Positions 1-5,508 are shown, counted from the stretch's first letter. The stretch: 5,550 nucleotides of DNA from Candidatus Caccousia avistercoris (GCA_018715025.1 DVMK01000103.1:1-5550); one strand, 5' to 3'. Numbers and translations are program-made. Notes: a model not told the origin generated them from the letters alone.

Positions 1-210
1 GCCATTCTCCTTCTCCTCTTCCAGCAGAAGGAACCCTACCGGGCTGTCGTTTTCATAAATGGCAAAGGGGAATACGTCGCCGTCGTTCCGGTAAAGCCAG
101 GCCTGCGCCAGCGAGACACTGTTGGGGGCCACAAAGTTCTCCCCCGGGGGGCGTTTCATCCGAATGACGGCATCAAAATTTTCTTCTGTAATCTCTGCGA
201 AACGAATCAT
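1..210 (-). CDS. GNAT-family N-acetyltransferase, BltD/polyamine acetyltransferase-like (N-terminal part, runs off window)
   Basis: Seventy codons are visible, starting at ATG 208-210 and open at the window edge, so the acetyl-CoA binding region is outside. The start is supported by a GGAGGA ribosome site at 215-220, four bases from the ATG. The protein begins MIRFAEITEENFDAVIRMK and then has FVAPNSVSLAQAW (about residues 27-39) followed by FAIYENDSPVGFLLLEE (about 52-68). The order 'FVAPN..SLAQA' then 'P.AIY....VGF' is typical of small Bacillota GNAT enzymes related to Bacillus BltD, a spermine/spermidine acetyltransferase. The likely reaction is transfer of acetyl from acetyl-CoA to an amine in the cytoplasm. 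The GNAT fold assignment is fairly secure; the polyamine substrate is inferred from this short N-terminus. No promoter of its own is visible, and a terminator-like hairpin ends only 11 bases upstream of the ATG. Confidence 0.8.
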   Translation of the reverse strand, partial: MIRFAEITEENFDAVIRMKRPPGENFVAPNSVSLAQAWLYRNDGDVFPFAIYENDSPVGFLLLEEEKENG

Positions 211-221
211 GGCTTCCTCCC

Positions 222-251
222 TAAAAAGACAGGCCGGGGGAAAGCCCCGGC
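222..251 (-). terminator. Terminator-like hairpin directly upstream of the acetyltransferase ribosome site
   Basis: Plus-strand bases 233-239 (GCCGGGG) pair with 245-251 (CCCCGGC) around a 5-base loop. Read on the minus strand, this 7-bp GC stem is followed by CTGTCTTTTT (223-232 complement), the form of an intrinsic terminator. It comes after a first terminator (256-304) and ends two or three bases before the ribosome site of the acetyltransferase. It could be a second stop for the tRNA transcript or an attenuator for the acetyltransferase. Confidence 0.6.
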
Positions 252-255
252 GCGG

Positions 256-304
256 AAAAAAGAAAAGGCCGGGCCTGGAACGCAGATTGCGTCCAGGCTC
301 AGCC
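256..304 (-). terminator. Intrinsic terminator of tRNA-Phe
   Basis: A long stem begins immediately after the encoded CCA. Bases 273-284 pair with 288-298 (GCCTGG/CCAGGC, then ACGCA-type pairing with one bulged A at 280 and a 3-base loop). The stem can be extended outward by 267-269 with 302-304, with two mismatches. On the minus strand it is followed by TTTTCTTTTTT (266 down to 256). This is a convincing rho-independent terminator for the tRNA gene. Confidence 0.75.
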
Positions 305-380
305 TGGTGCCTCCGGGCGGAATCGAACCACCGACACGGGGATTTTCAGTCCCCTGCTCTACCAACTGAGCTACAGAGGC
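305..380 (-). tRNA. tRNA-Phe (anticodon GAA)
   Basis: The minus strand folds as a complete 76-base tRNA. The acceptor stem is GCCTCTG with CGGAGGC, discriminator A, and CCA is encoded at 305-307. The D arm carries AGCTCAGTTGGTAGAGC. The anticodon arm is GGGGA-CTGAAAA-TCCCC, with GAA at loop positions 34-36, so it reads Phe codons UUC/UUU. The T arm carries GGTTCGATTCC. A promoter lies just upstream (404-433) and a terminator starts at the base after CCA, so this is a single-gene transcription unit that supplies charged Phe-tRNA for translation. Confidence 0.97.
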
Positions 381-403
381 GTGTGATTTTTCACAGCCTT
401 AAA

Positions 404-433
404 ATTATACCACACCAGGCTGGGAAAAATCAA
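404..433 (-). promoter_or_regulatory. Promoter of tRNA-Phe
   Basis: On the minus strand the -10 box is TATAAT (404-409), preceded by TGG, which makes an extended -10. The -35 box is TTGATT (428-433), with an 18-base spacer. A/T tracts at 437-443 and 455-463, just upstream of the -35, resemble an UP element, as is common for stable RNA genes. Transcription would start near 397, about 17 bases before the mature tRNA 5' end, leaving a short leader for RNase P removal. Confidence 0.85.
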
Positions 434-488
434 GAGAAATTTTGCAGGAAAAGGAAATTTTTTGCCGCGCGGGCGGCCGGGCCGTGCG

Positions 489-2261
489 CTACAGGAACTG
501 AGAGCGGTACAGCCCGGCGTATACGCCGCCGCGGCGCATGAGGGAATCGTGGGTGCCCTGCTCCACAATCTCCCCCTCCTGCACCACCAGAATTACGTCG
601 GCGTTCTGGATGGTGGAAAGGCGGTGAGCGATGACAAAGCAGGTTTTCCCCTCCATCAGGGCCCGCATGGCGGACTGGATCTGCTGTTCGGTGCGGGTGT
701 CCACGTTGGAGGTGGCCTCGTCCAGAATCAGCATTCTGGTGTCCAGCAGCATGGCCCGGGCAATGGTGAGCAGCTGCTTCTGGCCCTGGGAAATGTTCAT
801 GCCCTCTTCGTTCAGCACGGTGTCGTAGCCCTGGGGCAGCCGTGCAATGAAGGAATGGATTTTCGCCGCCTTGGCGGCTGCGGAAACCTCCTCCAGCGTG
901 GCGCCCTTCTTGCCGTAGGCGATGTTGTCGAACACGGTGCCGTGAAACAGCCAGGTGTCCTGCAGAACCATGGCGTAGGAAAGGCGCAGGCTGCGGCGGG
1001 TGAGGGTGCGCAGCTCGCGGCCGTCCACCCGGATTTCTCCGCTTTCCGGGTCGTAAAACCGCATGAGCAGGTTGATGATGGTGCTTTTCCCCGCGCCGGT
1101 GGGGCCCACAATGGCCACCAGGCTGCCCGGCCTGGCGTGCAGGCTCAGGTCGTGGATGATGGTGCGGCCCGGGTCGTAGCCGAAGCGCACGTGGCTCATG
1201 TCCACCTGGCCGGCGGCGCTTTCCAGGGCCAGGGCGCCGGGGCGGTCGGCGGGCTCGGGCGGCTCGTCAATCAGGCGGAACACCCGTTCCGCGGCGGCGC
1301 AGGCGGACTGCAGCTCGGCGATGATGTTGGCCGCCTCGTTGATGGGCCCGGAAAATTTGCGGGAATACAGCACGAAGGAGGAAAGGTTCCCCAGGGAGAT
1401 GCGCCCGCCCAGGAACAGGAAGGCCCCGAACATGCTGATGAGGGCCAGAGAAAGGTTGTTGATGAAATTGACGGAGGGGCCCGTCATGCTGCCGTAGTAG
1501 TCGGCCATGTAGTAAGCGTCCACCGCTTCCTTGTTGTGGTGGTCAAAGCGGCCGATGACGGTTTCCTCCTGCCGGTAGGCCTTCACGGTTTTCTGGCCGG
1601 AGATGATCTCTTCCACATAGCCGTTCAGTTCCCCCAGCTTCAGGGAACGCTTCCGGAACAGGGGGCGCACCTTCCGGGTCATGTAGCGGGTGAACAGAAC
1701 GGAAATGGGGATCGTCACCACAAACACCAGCACCAGCTCGGGGGAGAGGAGCATCATCATCAGAAAAGAGCCCGTCACCGTGATGGCGCTGGTGGCAATC
1801 TGCAGCAGATCGGTGGAGAGGGAGGCGTTCACCGTATCCACATCGTAAGAGATGCGGCTCACAATGTCCCCCGCCTGGTGGCTGTCAAAGTACCGCACCG
1901 GCAGCTCTGTCAGGTGGTTGAACACATCCTCCCGCATTTGGAACACCACCCGCTGGCTCAGGTGGATCATCAGCACAGAGAGCAGGTACGACAGCAGGGA
2001 CGAAAGGGCGTAGGCCGCCAGCATCAGGGCGGCGTAGCGGAACACCTGGGGGAAGTCCACCTGCCCGGGCCGGGTGCCGATGGCGTCGATGGCCAGGCCG
2101 GAAAGGGTGGGCCCCAGCAGGGCCAGCAGGTTGCTGAGCACCGTGAGGAACAGGGCCAGGGCTACCATCCACTTGTGGCGGCACAGGTACTTCCACAGGC
2201 GCAGCAGGGTGCCCTTCCGGTCCTTGGGCGTTTCAGGGGTTACTCTGGGTTCCTTGGCCAT
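489..2261 (-). CDS. ABC exporter half-transporter B (permease-ATPase), catalytic-Glu subunit of a heterodimer
   Basis: The 590-residue protein has the usual exporter layout: about six membrane helices (near 31-50, 74-98, 155-173, 176-193, 262-286 and 290-310), then a nucleotide-binding domain from about 350. Visible ATPase motifs are Walker A GPTGAGKS (386-393), Q-loop Gln434, signature ISQGQ (490-494) instead of LSGGQ, Walker B LILDE with catalytic Glu515, D-loop SNVD (518-521) and switch His546. It is thus the partner with intact Walker A/B and His but a weakened signature, like TM288 or BmrD. The ATG at 2259-2261 has GGAGG at 2270-2274. The start overlaps the end of half-transporter A by 29 bases, so the two are probably translationally coupled and expressed together. 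The expected role is ATP-driven export of drugs or other amphiphilic molecules across the cytoplasmic membrane; the substrate cannot be read from the sequence. No good terminator follows the TAG. Confidence 0.95.
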   Translation of the reverse strand: MAKEPRVTPETPKDRKGTLLRLWKYLCRHKWMVALALFLTVLSNLLALLGPTLSGLAIDAIGTRPGQVDFPQVFRYAALMLAAYALSSLLSYLLSVLMIHLSQRVVFQMREDVFNHLTELPVRYFDSHQAGDIVSRISYDVDTVNASLSTDLLQIATSAITVTGSFLMMMLLSPELVLVFVVTIPISVLFTRYMTRKVRPLFRKRSLKLGELNGYVEEIISGQKTVKAYRQEETVIGRFDHHNKEAVDAYYMADYYGSMTGPSVNFINNLSLALISMFGAFLFLGGRISLGNLSSFVLYSRKFSGPINEAANIIAELQSACAAAERVFRLIDEPPEPADRPGALALESAAGQVDMSHVRFGYDPGRTIIHDLSLHARPGSLVAIVGPTGAGKSTIINLLMRFYDPESGEIRVDGRELRTLTRRSLRLSYAMVLQDTWLFHGTVFDNIAYGKKGATLEEVSAAAKAAKIHSFIARLPQGYDTVLNEEGMNISQGQKQLLTIARAMLLDTRMLILDEATSNVDTRTEQQIQSAMRALMEGKTCFVIAHRLSTIQNADVILVVQEGEIVEQGTHDSLMRRGGVYAGLYRSQFL

Positions 2262-3978
2262 ATTGGTCGCCTCCCATCTGTGAATGGCTGATTTCCCGGT
2301 ACACCTGGCAGGTTTCCAGCAGCTGCTGGTGGGTGCCGTAGCCCAGCTCGCGCCCCTCCTCCAGCACCAGGATGTGGTCGCAGTGGAGGATGGAGCTGAT
2401 CCGCTGGGCGATGATGATGGTGGTGATGCCGCCGTATTCCTCTGCCAGGGCCTTGCGCAGCAGCGAGTCGGTGCGGTAATCCAAGGCGCTGGAGGAATCG
2501 TCCAGAATCAGGATCTCCGGCTCTCCCGCCAGGGCGCGGGCCACCAGCAGGCGCTGCTTCTGGCCGCCGCTCAGGTTGGTGCCCCGTGAGGTAAGCCGGT
2601 GCTGAAAGCCGTCCCCCAGCTCCTGAATAAACCCCAGGGCCTGGGCGCAGCGGGCGGCCTTTTCCACCTGCTCATCCGTCAGGCCGCGGCCGAAGTCGAT
2701 ATTTTCCCGAATGGTGTCTGCGAACAGGATGTCGTTCTGAAAGGTAACGCCGAATTTCCGGTGCAGTTCCTCTGCCGGAATGGCGTACACCGGCCTGCCG
2801 CCGATGCGGATTTCCCCCTCGTCTGCGTCGTACAGGCGCTGCAGCAGAGAGGCGATGGTGGTTTTCCCCGCGCCGGTGGCCCCGATGATTCCCAGCGTTT
2901 CTCCCTTTTTCAGCCGGAACGAGATATCTTCCAGGTTGTACCCGTTTTTCTGGTAGGAAAAGCTCACGTGATCAAACGATACGTGGCAGGGCTCGCCGGA
3001 TTCGGCCTTCTCCGGGGCGGGGCGCTCCGCCAAATCCTCCGGCGTGTCCAGAATTTCCGCAATCCGCTGGGCAGAGGCGCTTCCCTTGGAATACATGACA
3101 AACATCCGCGTCACTGACAGCATGGCGTTCAGAATAATGGTAAAATAGGTGAGAAAGGCCAGAATCGCGCCGGTCTGCATAAGCCCGGCGTTCACCCGCC
3201 AGGCGCCCACCAGCACCACTATGGTGAGGCCGGTGTTCAGCAGCAGGTTCATAATGGGGTTGGTCAGGCCCATGGTGACGCCGGCCTTCTTTTCCCAGCG
3301 CACCACCTGGCCGTTTACCTGGTGGAACCGTTCCCGCTCGTACTCTTCCTTGGAAAGGGCCTTTACCACCCGCACGCCGCTGATGTTTTCCCGCACGGTG
3401 CGCACCATGGCGTCCACCTGCTTCTGCAGCTGGGTGTACATGGGCACGCCCTTGCGGGAAATCAGGTACACCAAAAGCCCCAGCAGGGGCAGGGTGGCGA
3501 TGAGCACCAGGGCCAGGGCCCAGTCCAGTGCCAGCGTCACCAGAATGCCGCCCAAAAGAAGAATGGGCGCCCGCACCCCCAGCCGCTGCATGCGGCCGAT
3601 GAACTGGTGGATGTTGTAGGTGTCGGTGGTGAGGCGCGCCTCCAGCGAGGGGATGGTGTACCCGTCTACCTGGCTGCAGGAAAGGTACGAGATTTTTCGG
3701 AAAAGGTCGTGGCGGATGGCCTGGGTGGTGTGCTGGGCCACCCACGAGGCCATGCGGTTGGCCGCGATGTTGGTGACAACCGCCGCCACGGCGCACAGGA
3801 TCATCACCCCGCCCCAGAACAGGATTTTCCCCTCCTCCCGCAGGGGAACCACCTCGTCGATCAGGTAGGAGAGGATCCAGGGCAGAAACAGATCCATGAC
3901 GGTGCCGGCAAACTTAATGGCCAGGCCCAGGCTCATGCGCGGCAGGTAAGGGCGCAGGTAGGGAAAGAGCCGTTTCAT
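2233..3978 (-). CDS. ABC exporter half-transporter A (permease-ATPase), degenerate-site subunit of a heterodimer
   Basis: The 581-residue protein starts MKRLFPYLRPYLPRMSLGLA, has an exporter-type membrane domain (about residues 15-300) and a nucleotide-binding domain from about 332. Walker A is GATGAGKT (366-373), the Q-loop residue is Gln414 and the signature is a perfect LSGGQ (469-473). The Walker B run ILILDD ends with Asp494 where the catalytic Glu should be, and the switch His is replaced by Gln525 (IAQR). That Asp/Gln pair marks the degenerate-site subunit of heterodimeric exporters such as TM287/288, BmrCD and LmrCD; its good signature completes the active site of the partner. The ATG overlaps the marR stop as ATGA. 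The reading frame stays open upstream to 4539, but the longer form would run through marR and has no transporter homology there, so the start at 3978 is preferred. Length matches the family (about 570-600). Confidence 0.95.
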   Translation of the reverse strand: MKRLFPYLRPYLPRMSLGLAIKFAGTVMDLFLPWILSYLIDEVVPLREEGKILFWGGVMILCAVAAVVTNIAANRMASWVAQHTTQAIRHDLFRKISYLSCSQVDGYTIPSLEARLTTDTYNIHQFIGRMQRLGVRAPILLLGGILVTLALDWALALVLIATLPLLGLLVYLISRKGVPMYTQLQKQVDAMVRTVRENISGVRVVKALSKEEYERERFHQVNGQVVRWEKKAGVTMGLTNPIMNLLLNTGLTIVVLVGAWRVNAGLMQTGAILAFLTYFTIILNAMLSVTRMFVMYSKGSASAQRIAEILDTPEDLAERPAPEKAESGEPCHVSFDHVSFSYQKNGYNLEDISFRLKKGETLGIIGATGAGKTTIASLLQRLYDADEGEIRIGGRPVYAIPAEELHRKFGVTFQNDILFADTIRENIDFGRGLTDEQVEKAARCAQALGFIQELGDGFQHRLTSRGTNLSGGQKQRLLVARALAGEPEILILDDSSSALDYRTDSLLRKALAEEYGGITTIIIAQRISSILHCDHILVLEEGRELGYGTHQQLLETCQVYREISHSQMGGDQYGQGTQSNP

Positions 3979-4418
3979 CCCTTCTTTTTCACCCCGCTTT
4001 CCCCGCCGGTGAGGGCGGCGGCCTTCCTCGCGGCCCGCTCCAGCAGGGCGGCGAGGGCGGTTCGCTCCTCCGGGGTGAAATCCTCCAGCAGGCGCTGCTC
4101 CCACTCCTCCATGAGGGCTTCCTCCTGGGGAAAAATAGCCAGCGCCTTCTCGGTGGGCGTTACCCGAAGAATGCGGCGGTCCTCCGGGTCGGTGGCGCGG
4201 GTCACATACCCGCTTTGCTCCAGGGCTGCCAGGTGGCGGGCGGCGCTGCTCTTGCTCACGCACAGCCGCCGGGCGATGGCGTCCTGAGAGCTGCCGGGGC
4301 TGCGGCAGGCCTGGCACACATAAAGCTGCTGAAAGGCCGACAGCGGGCAGTCCAGCCTTTCCCGGTACCGTTTGGAGGATTGGTACAGCTTTGTGAGGAA
4401 ATCCAGCAGGGTTTCCAT
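3975..4418 (-). CDS. MarR-family transcriptional regulator, likely repressor of the ABC exporter operon
   Basis: The 147-residue protein starts METLLDFLTKLYQSSKRYRE. It has the winged helix-turn-helix order of MarR proteins: an N-terminal dimer helix, then SSQDAIARRLCVSKSSAARHL with the recognition helix near 54-70, then the wing DPEDRRILRVTPTEKA (about 77-92), and C-terminal dimer helices to about 135. MarR proteins bind palindromic DNA as dimers and let go on binding a small phenolic, drug-like or oxidant signal. The start at 4416-4418 has AGGGGGG at 4427-4433 with eight bases of spacing. An in-frame ATG at 4475 is rejected because it lies only three bases from the -10 box. The stop overlaps the next gene as ATGA, and the promoter contains a palindrome, so autoregulation plus control of the exporter is likely. 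Confidence 0.92.
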   Translation of the reverse strand: METLLDFLTKLYQSSKRYRERLDCPLSAFQQLYVCQACRSPGSSQDAIARRLCVSKSSAARHLAALEQSGYVTRATDPEDRRILRVTPTEKALAIFPQEEALMEEWEQRLLEDFTPEERTALAALLERAARKAAALTGGESGVKKKG

Positions 4419-4426
4419 AAAAAATA

Positions 4427-4497
4427 CCCCCCTTTTCCCTGTTAATAGTTGCAGGTTGAACAGTTGATTCTGCAACTATTATAGTAGAAAAGGGGGG
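4427..4497. promoter_or_regulatory. Concentric palindrome, likely MarR operator
   Basis: Inner arms 4443-4454 (TAATAGTTGCAG) and 4470-4481 (CTGCAACTATTA) are a perfect 12-bp inverted repeat with a 15-base gap; four of the seven opposing positions in the gap are also complementary. AGTTGCA/TGCAACT-type half-sites suit MarR-family operators. Outer arms 4427-4437 (CCCCCCTTTTC) and 4487-4497 (GAAAAGGGGGG) are a perfect 11-bp inverted repeat with the same centre, base 4462. The inner right arm overlaps the -10 box, so a bound dimer would block RNA polymerase. The inner palindrome as operator is well supported by position; the meaning of the outer arms is open. Confidence 0.75.
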
Positions 4498-4506
4498 AAA
4501 AGGCAA
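4478..4506 (-). promoter_or_regulatory. Promoter of the marR-ABC exporter operon
   Basis: On the minus strand the -35 box is TTGCCT (4501-4506), the spacer is 17 bases (a run of pyrimidines) and the -10 box is a perfect TATAAT (4478-4483). Transcription should start near 4471, giving a 5' untranslated stretch of about 53 bases before the marR ATG. Four bases of the -10 box (4478-4481) fall within the right inner arm of the palindrome centred on 4462. Confidence 0.85.
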
Positions 4507-4537
4507 GGGGAAACAGAGAAAAGAACAGCCGGGGGGC

Positions 4538-4583
4538 AAAATTCCCGGCGGCCAGGCCGGAAAAGGCTGGAACGCCGGGAATT
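4538..4583 (-). terminator. Terminator after the CarD-like gene
   Basis: Bases 4540-4550 (AATTCCCGGCG) and 4573-4583 (CGCCGGGAATT) form a perfect 11-bp stem. Inside it a second stem can form between CCAG-GCC and GGCTGG (about 4552-4570). The right arm touches the stop codon. On the minus strand only a short TTTT tail follows, so the stem is strong but the U-tract is weak. It separates the CarD-like gene from the marR promoter. Confidence 0.6.
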
Positions 4584-5092
4584 CAGCTGATATGGAGCTT
4601 TTCGGTGATGAGGGAGGGGATCTGGTTCGGTTCCATGTGCAGGGCGGCGGCGAACTCGTAGCAGAGGAGCTTTTCCGCCTCTTTCAGAAAGCGTTCGTCG
4701 GCCAGGTACAGCCGTTTCCCCTTGGCCTGCTGTTCCTCCTGGCGCAGGTGCAGGGCGCGCACGGCGCGCATCATGTCCCGCTGGTTGCCTTCGCTGAGAA
4801 TCTTTTTATAAAGCTCTTTTCGGTCCTCCTGGCTTTCGATCCAGGAGACAGGCGCGGCAGAAAGCTGGTTCAGAAGCTCGTACACCTCCTGCTCAGAGAG
4901 CACGCTCCGCAGCTTGTGGGCAAGCCTGGGGTTGCCGGTGGGCACGTAAATGGTAGAGCCGCCCCGCTCGTACACCGGCTTCAGCACGTAGTATTCCATT
5001 TCGGTTTTGCCGATTTTCTGCTTGGTGATCGCCGTAATCCGGAAAATTCCATTCGATCCATACGCTACCACGTCGTTCACATGAAAAACCAT
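4583..5092 (-). CDS. CarD/CdnL-like transcriptional regulator
   Basis: With the start at 5090-5092 the protein has 169 residues and begins MVFHVNDVVAYGSNGIFRI. This matches the N-terminal RNA polymerase interaction domain of CarD/CdnL/TRCF proteins (mycobacterial CarD starts MIFKVGDTVVYPHHG), followed by EMEYYVLKPVY and STIYVPTGNPR strands up to about residue 57. The rest (about 63-169) is helical and charged, like the CarD C-terminal domain. Such proteins bind the RNA polymerase beta subunit lobe and adjust open-complex stability at promoters. A start three codons earlier, at 5099-5101, is possible and gives 172 residues. It leaves only two bases after AAGGAGG (5104-5110), whereas the 5092 start has eleven and fits the family N-terminus better. 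The gene has a long leader and its own terminator. Which promoters it controls cannot be told from here. Confidence 0.85.
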   Translation of the reverse strand: MVFHVNDVVAYGSNGIFRITAITKQKIGKTEMEYYVLKPVYERGGSTIYVPTGNPRLAHKLRSVLSEQEVYELLNQLSAAPVSWIESQEDRKELYKKILSEGNQRDMMRAVRALHLRQEEQQAKGKRLYLADERFLKEAEKLLCYEFAAALHMEPNQIPSLITEKLHIS

Positions 5093-5094
5093 TC

Positions 5095-5115
5095 TTACCA
5101 TATCCTCCTTTGCAT
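5095..5115 (-). other. Possible 6-codon upstream minigene (MQRRIW) overlapping the carD-like ribosome site
   Basis: On the minus strand GGAGG (5124-5128) is followed after eight bases by ATG (5113-5115). The frame reads Met-Gln-Arg-Arg-Ile-Trp and stops at TAA (5095-5097), two bases before the ATG at 5092. The two Arg codons AGG AGG are the Shine-Dalgarno sequence of the CarD-like gene. Ribosomes on this minigene would cover that site and end next to the preferred start, so it could couple or throttle translation. It may also be chance in a purine-rich leader. Confidence 0.3.
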
Positions 5116-5129
5116 GTCAATCGCCTCCG

Positions 5130-5172
5130 CCTCCGGCGGGGAAGCCGCGCACCTCCGGTGGGGAAGCCGCGC
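5130..5172. repeat. Two tandem 21-base repeats
   Basis: Bases 5130-5150 and 5152-5172 are the same 21 bases (CCTCCGG-Y-GGGGAAG-CCGCGC) apart from one C/T change (5137 versus 5159), separated by a single A. A shorter CCTCCGC at 5124-5130 precedes them. They lie just upstream of the ribosome sites in the carD-like leader. Confidence 0.85.
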
Positions 5173-5175
5173 CCT

Positions 5176-5192
5176 GGCCGCGTCCCGCGGCC
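5176..5192. repeat. Perfect GC hairpin in the carD-like leader
   Basis: GGCCGCG (5176-5182) and CGCGGCC (5186-5192) are perfectly complementary around TCC. There is no U-tract on either strand, so it is a structural element and not a terminator. Confidence 0.6.
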
Positions 5193-5340
5193 CTGGGCTG
5201 GGTGAAAAACACCGGTGCTGCGCCCGCGTTTCTGCCTGGTTCTATACGGCGTCTCAGCTGCTCCGCGAACTCTGGGTGCTGGTTTATATTCGCCCTCCTG
5301 CTTCCTGAGAGTGAATGTGAAAGTTTTACTCGATTTTTTC

Positions 5341-5393
5341 AAAAAATCGCGGTTTCCAAAGGCAGAGCCTTGGCCGCGCTTCGCAAAGCGCGG
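5341..5393 (-). promoter_or_regulatory. Candidate attenuator: terminator-like fold with a competing hairpin
   Basis: In minus-strand order, hairpin one pairs 5386-5393 with 5374-5381 (8 bp, CCGCGCTT/AAGCGCGG). Hairpin two pairs 5367-5373 with 5356-5363 (CCAAGGC/GCC-TTGG, one bulge). Then CCGCG (5348-5352 complement) can pair with CGGCG-side bases 5374-5378, enclosing hairpin two, and is followed by A and six T (5341-5346 complement). Hairpin one uses the same bases 5374-5378, so the two folds exclude each other, as terminator and antiterminator do. Function is inferred from pairing only. Confidence 0.35.
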
Positions 5394-5508
5394 AATGCCT
5401 GATGATCCCAAAACGCAGGAAGCAGCGGAGGGCGCGCCGCTTTGCGGCGTGACTGAGGGAGTCTGTCCTCTTTTGCAGTCGCGCTTTCTCTTAAACTGTT
5501 CTATGATT

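Larger units (their letters stand above)
5116..5500 (-). other. Non-coding palindrome-rich leader / intergenic region
   Basis: About 400 bases between the upstream promoter and the CarD-like gene hold no gene I can support. An open frame from 5411 into the CarD-like gene on the minus strand is low-complexity, Arg/Gly-rich and lacks a convincing ribosome site. The stretch is instead dense in inverted repeats: 5331-5349 (CGATTTTTT-C-AAAAAATCG), 5356-5373, 5374-5393, 5435-5449 (CGCCGC/GCGGCG) and 5451-5463 (GACT/AGTC). It looks like an interspersed intergenic repeat of the kind common in Oscillospirales genomes, possibly co-opted as a 5' leader. That origin is a recollection-based inference. Confidence 0.5.

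Noticed and set aside
464..477. Terminator for the exporter operon
   Set aside because: The short GC stem is followed by A residues on the transcribed strand, not U, so it does not fit an intrinsic terminator.
122..541. A 139-codon plus-strand frame over the tRNA region
   Set aside because: It runs through the complement of tRNA-Phe, its terminators and its promoter and has no recognisable domain.
462..2291. A 609-codon open frame on the plus strand opposite half-transporter B
   Set aside because: Its translation is rich in His, Gln and Gly with no recognisable domain, while the opposite strand encodes a full ABC exporter. Long antisense frames are expected opposite GC-rich genes.
3322..4287. 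A 321-codon plus-strand frame across half-transporter A and marR
   Set aside because: It is low-complexity, has no domain or ribosome site, and lies opposite two well-supported genes.
4419..4475. Upstream ATG for MarR adding 19 residues
   Set aside because: The extra codons are the operator palindrome, the ATG lies only three bases from the -10 box (about four bases from the predicted transcription start), and the start at 4418 has a good ribosome site and fits the family length.
3979..4539. A 187-residue N-terminal extension of half-transporter A
   Set aside because: It overlaps the whole marR gene in another frame and the promoter itself, and homologous exporters begin at about the MKRLFPYLRP position, where ATGA coupling with marR occurs.
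5130..5172. Start of a CRISPR array
   Set aside because: Only two copies with a one-base gap; there are no spacers and no cas genes.
4893..5411. A 172-codon minus-strand frame starting in the carD-like leader
   Set aside because: Basic, low-complexity translation across palindromes and tandem repeats, running into the CarD-like gene in another frame, with no convincing ribosome site.
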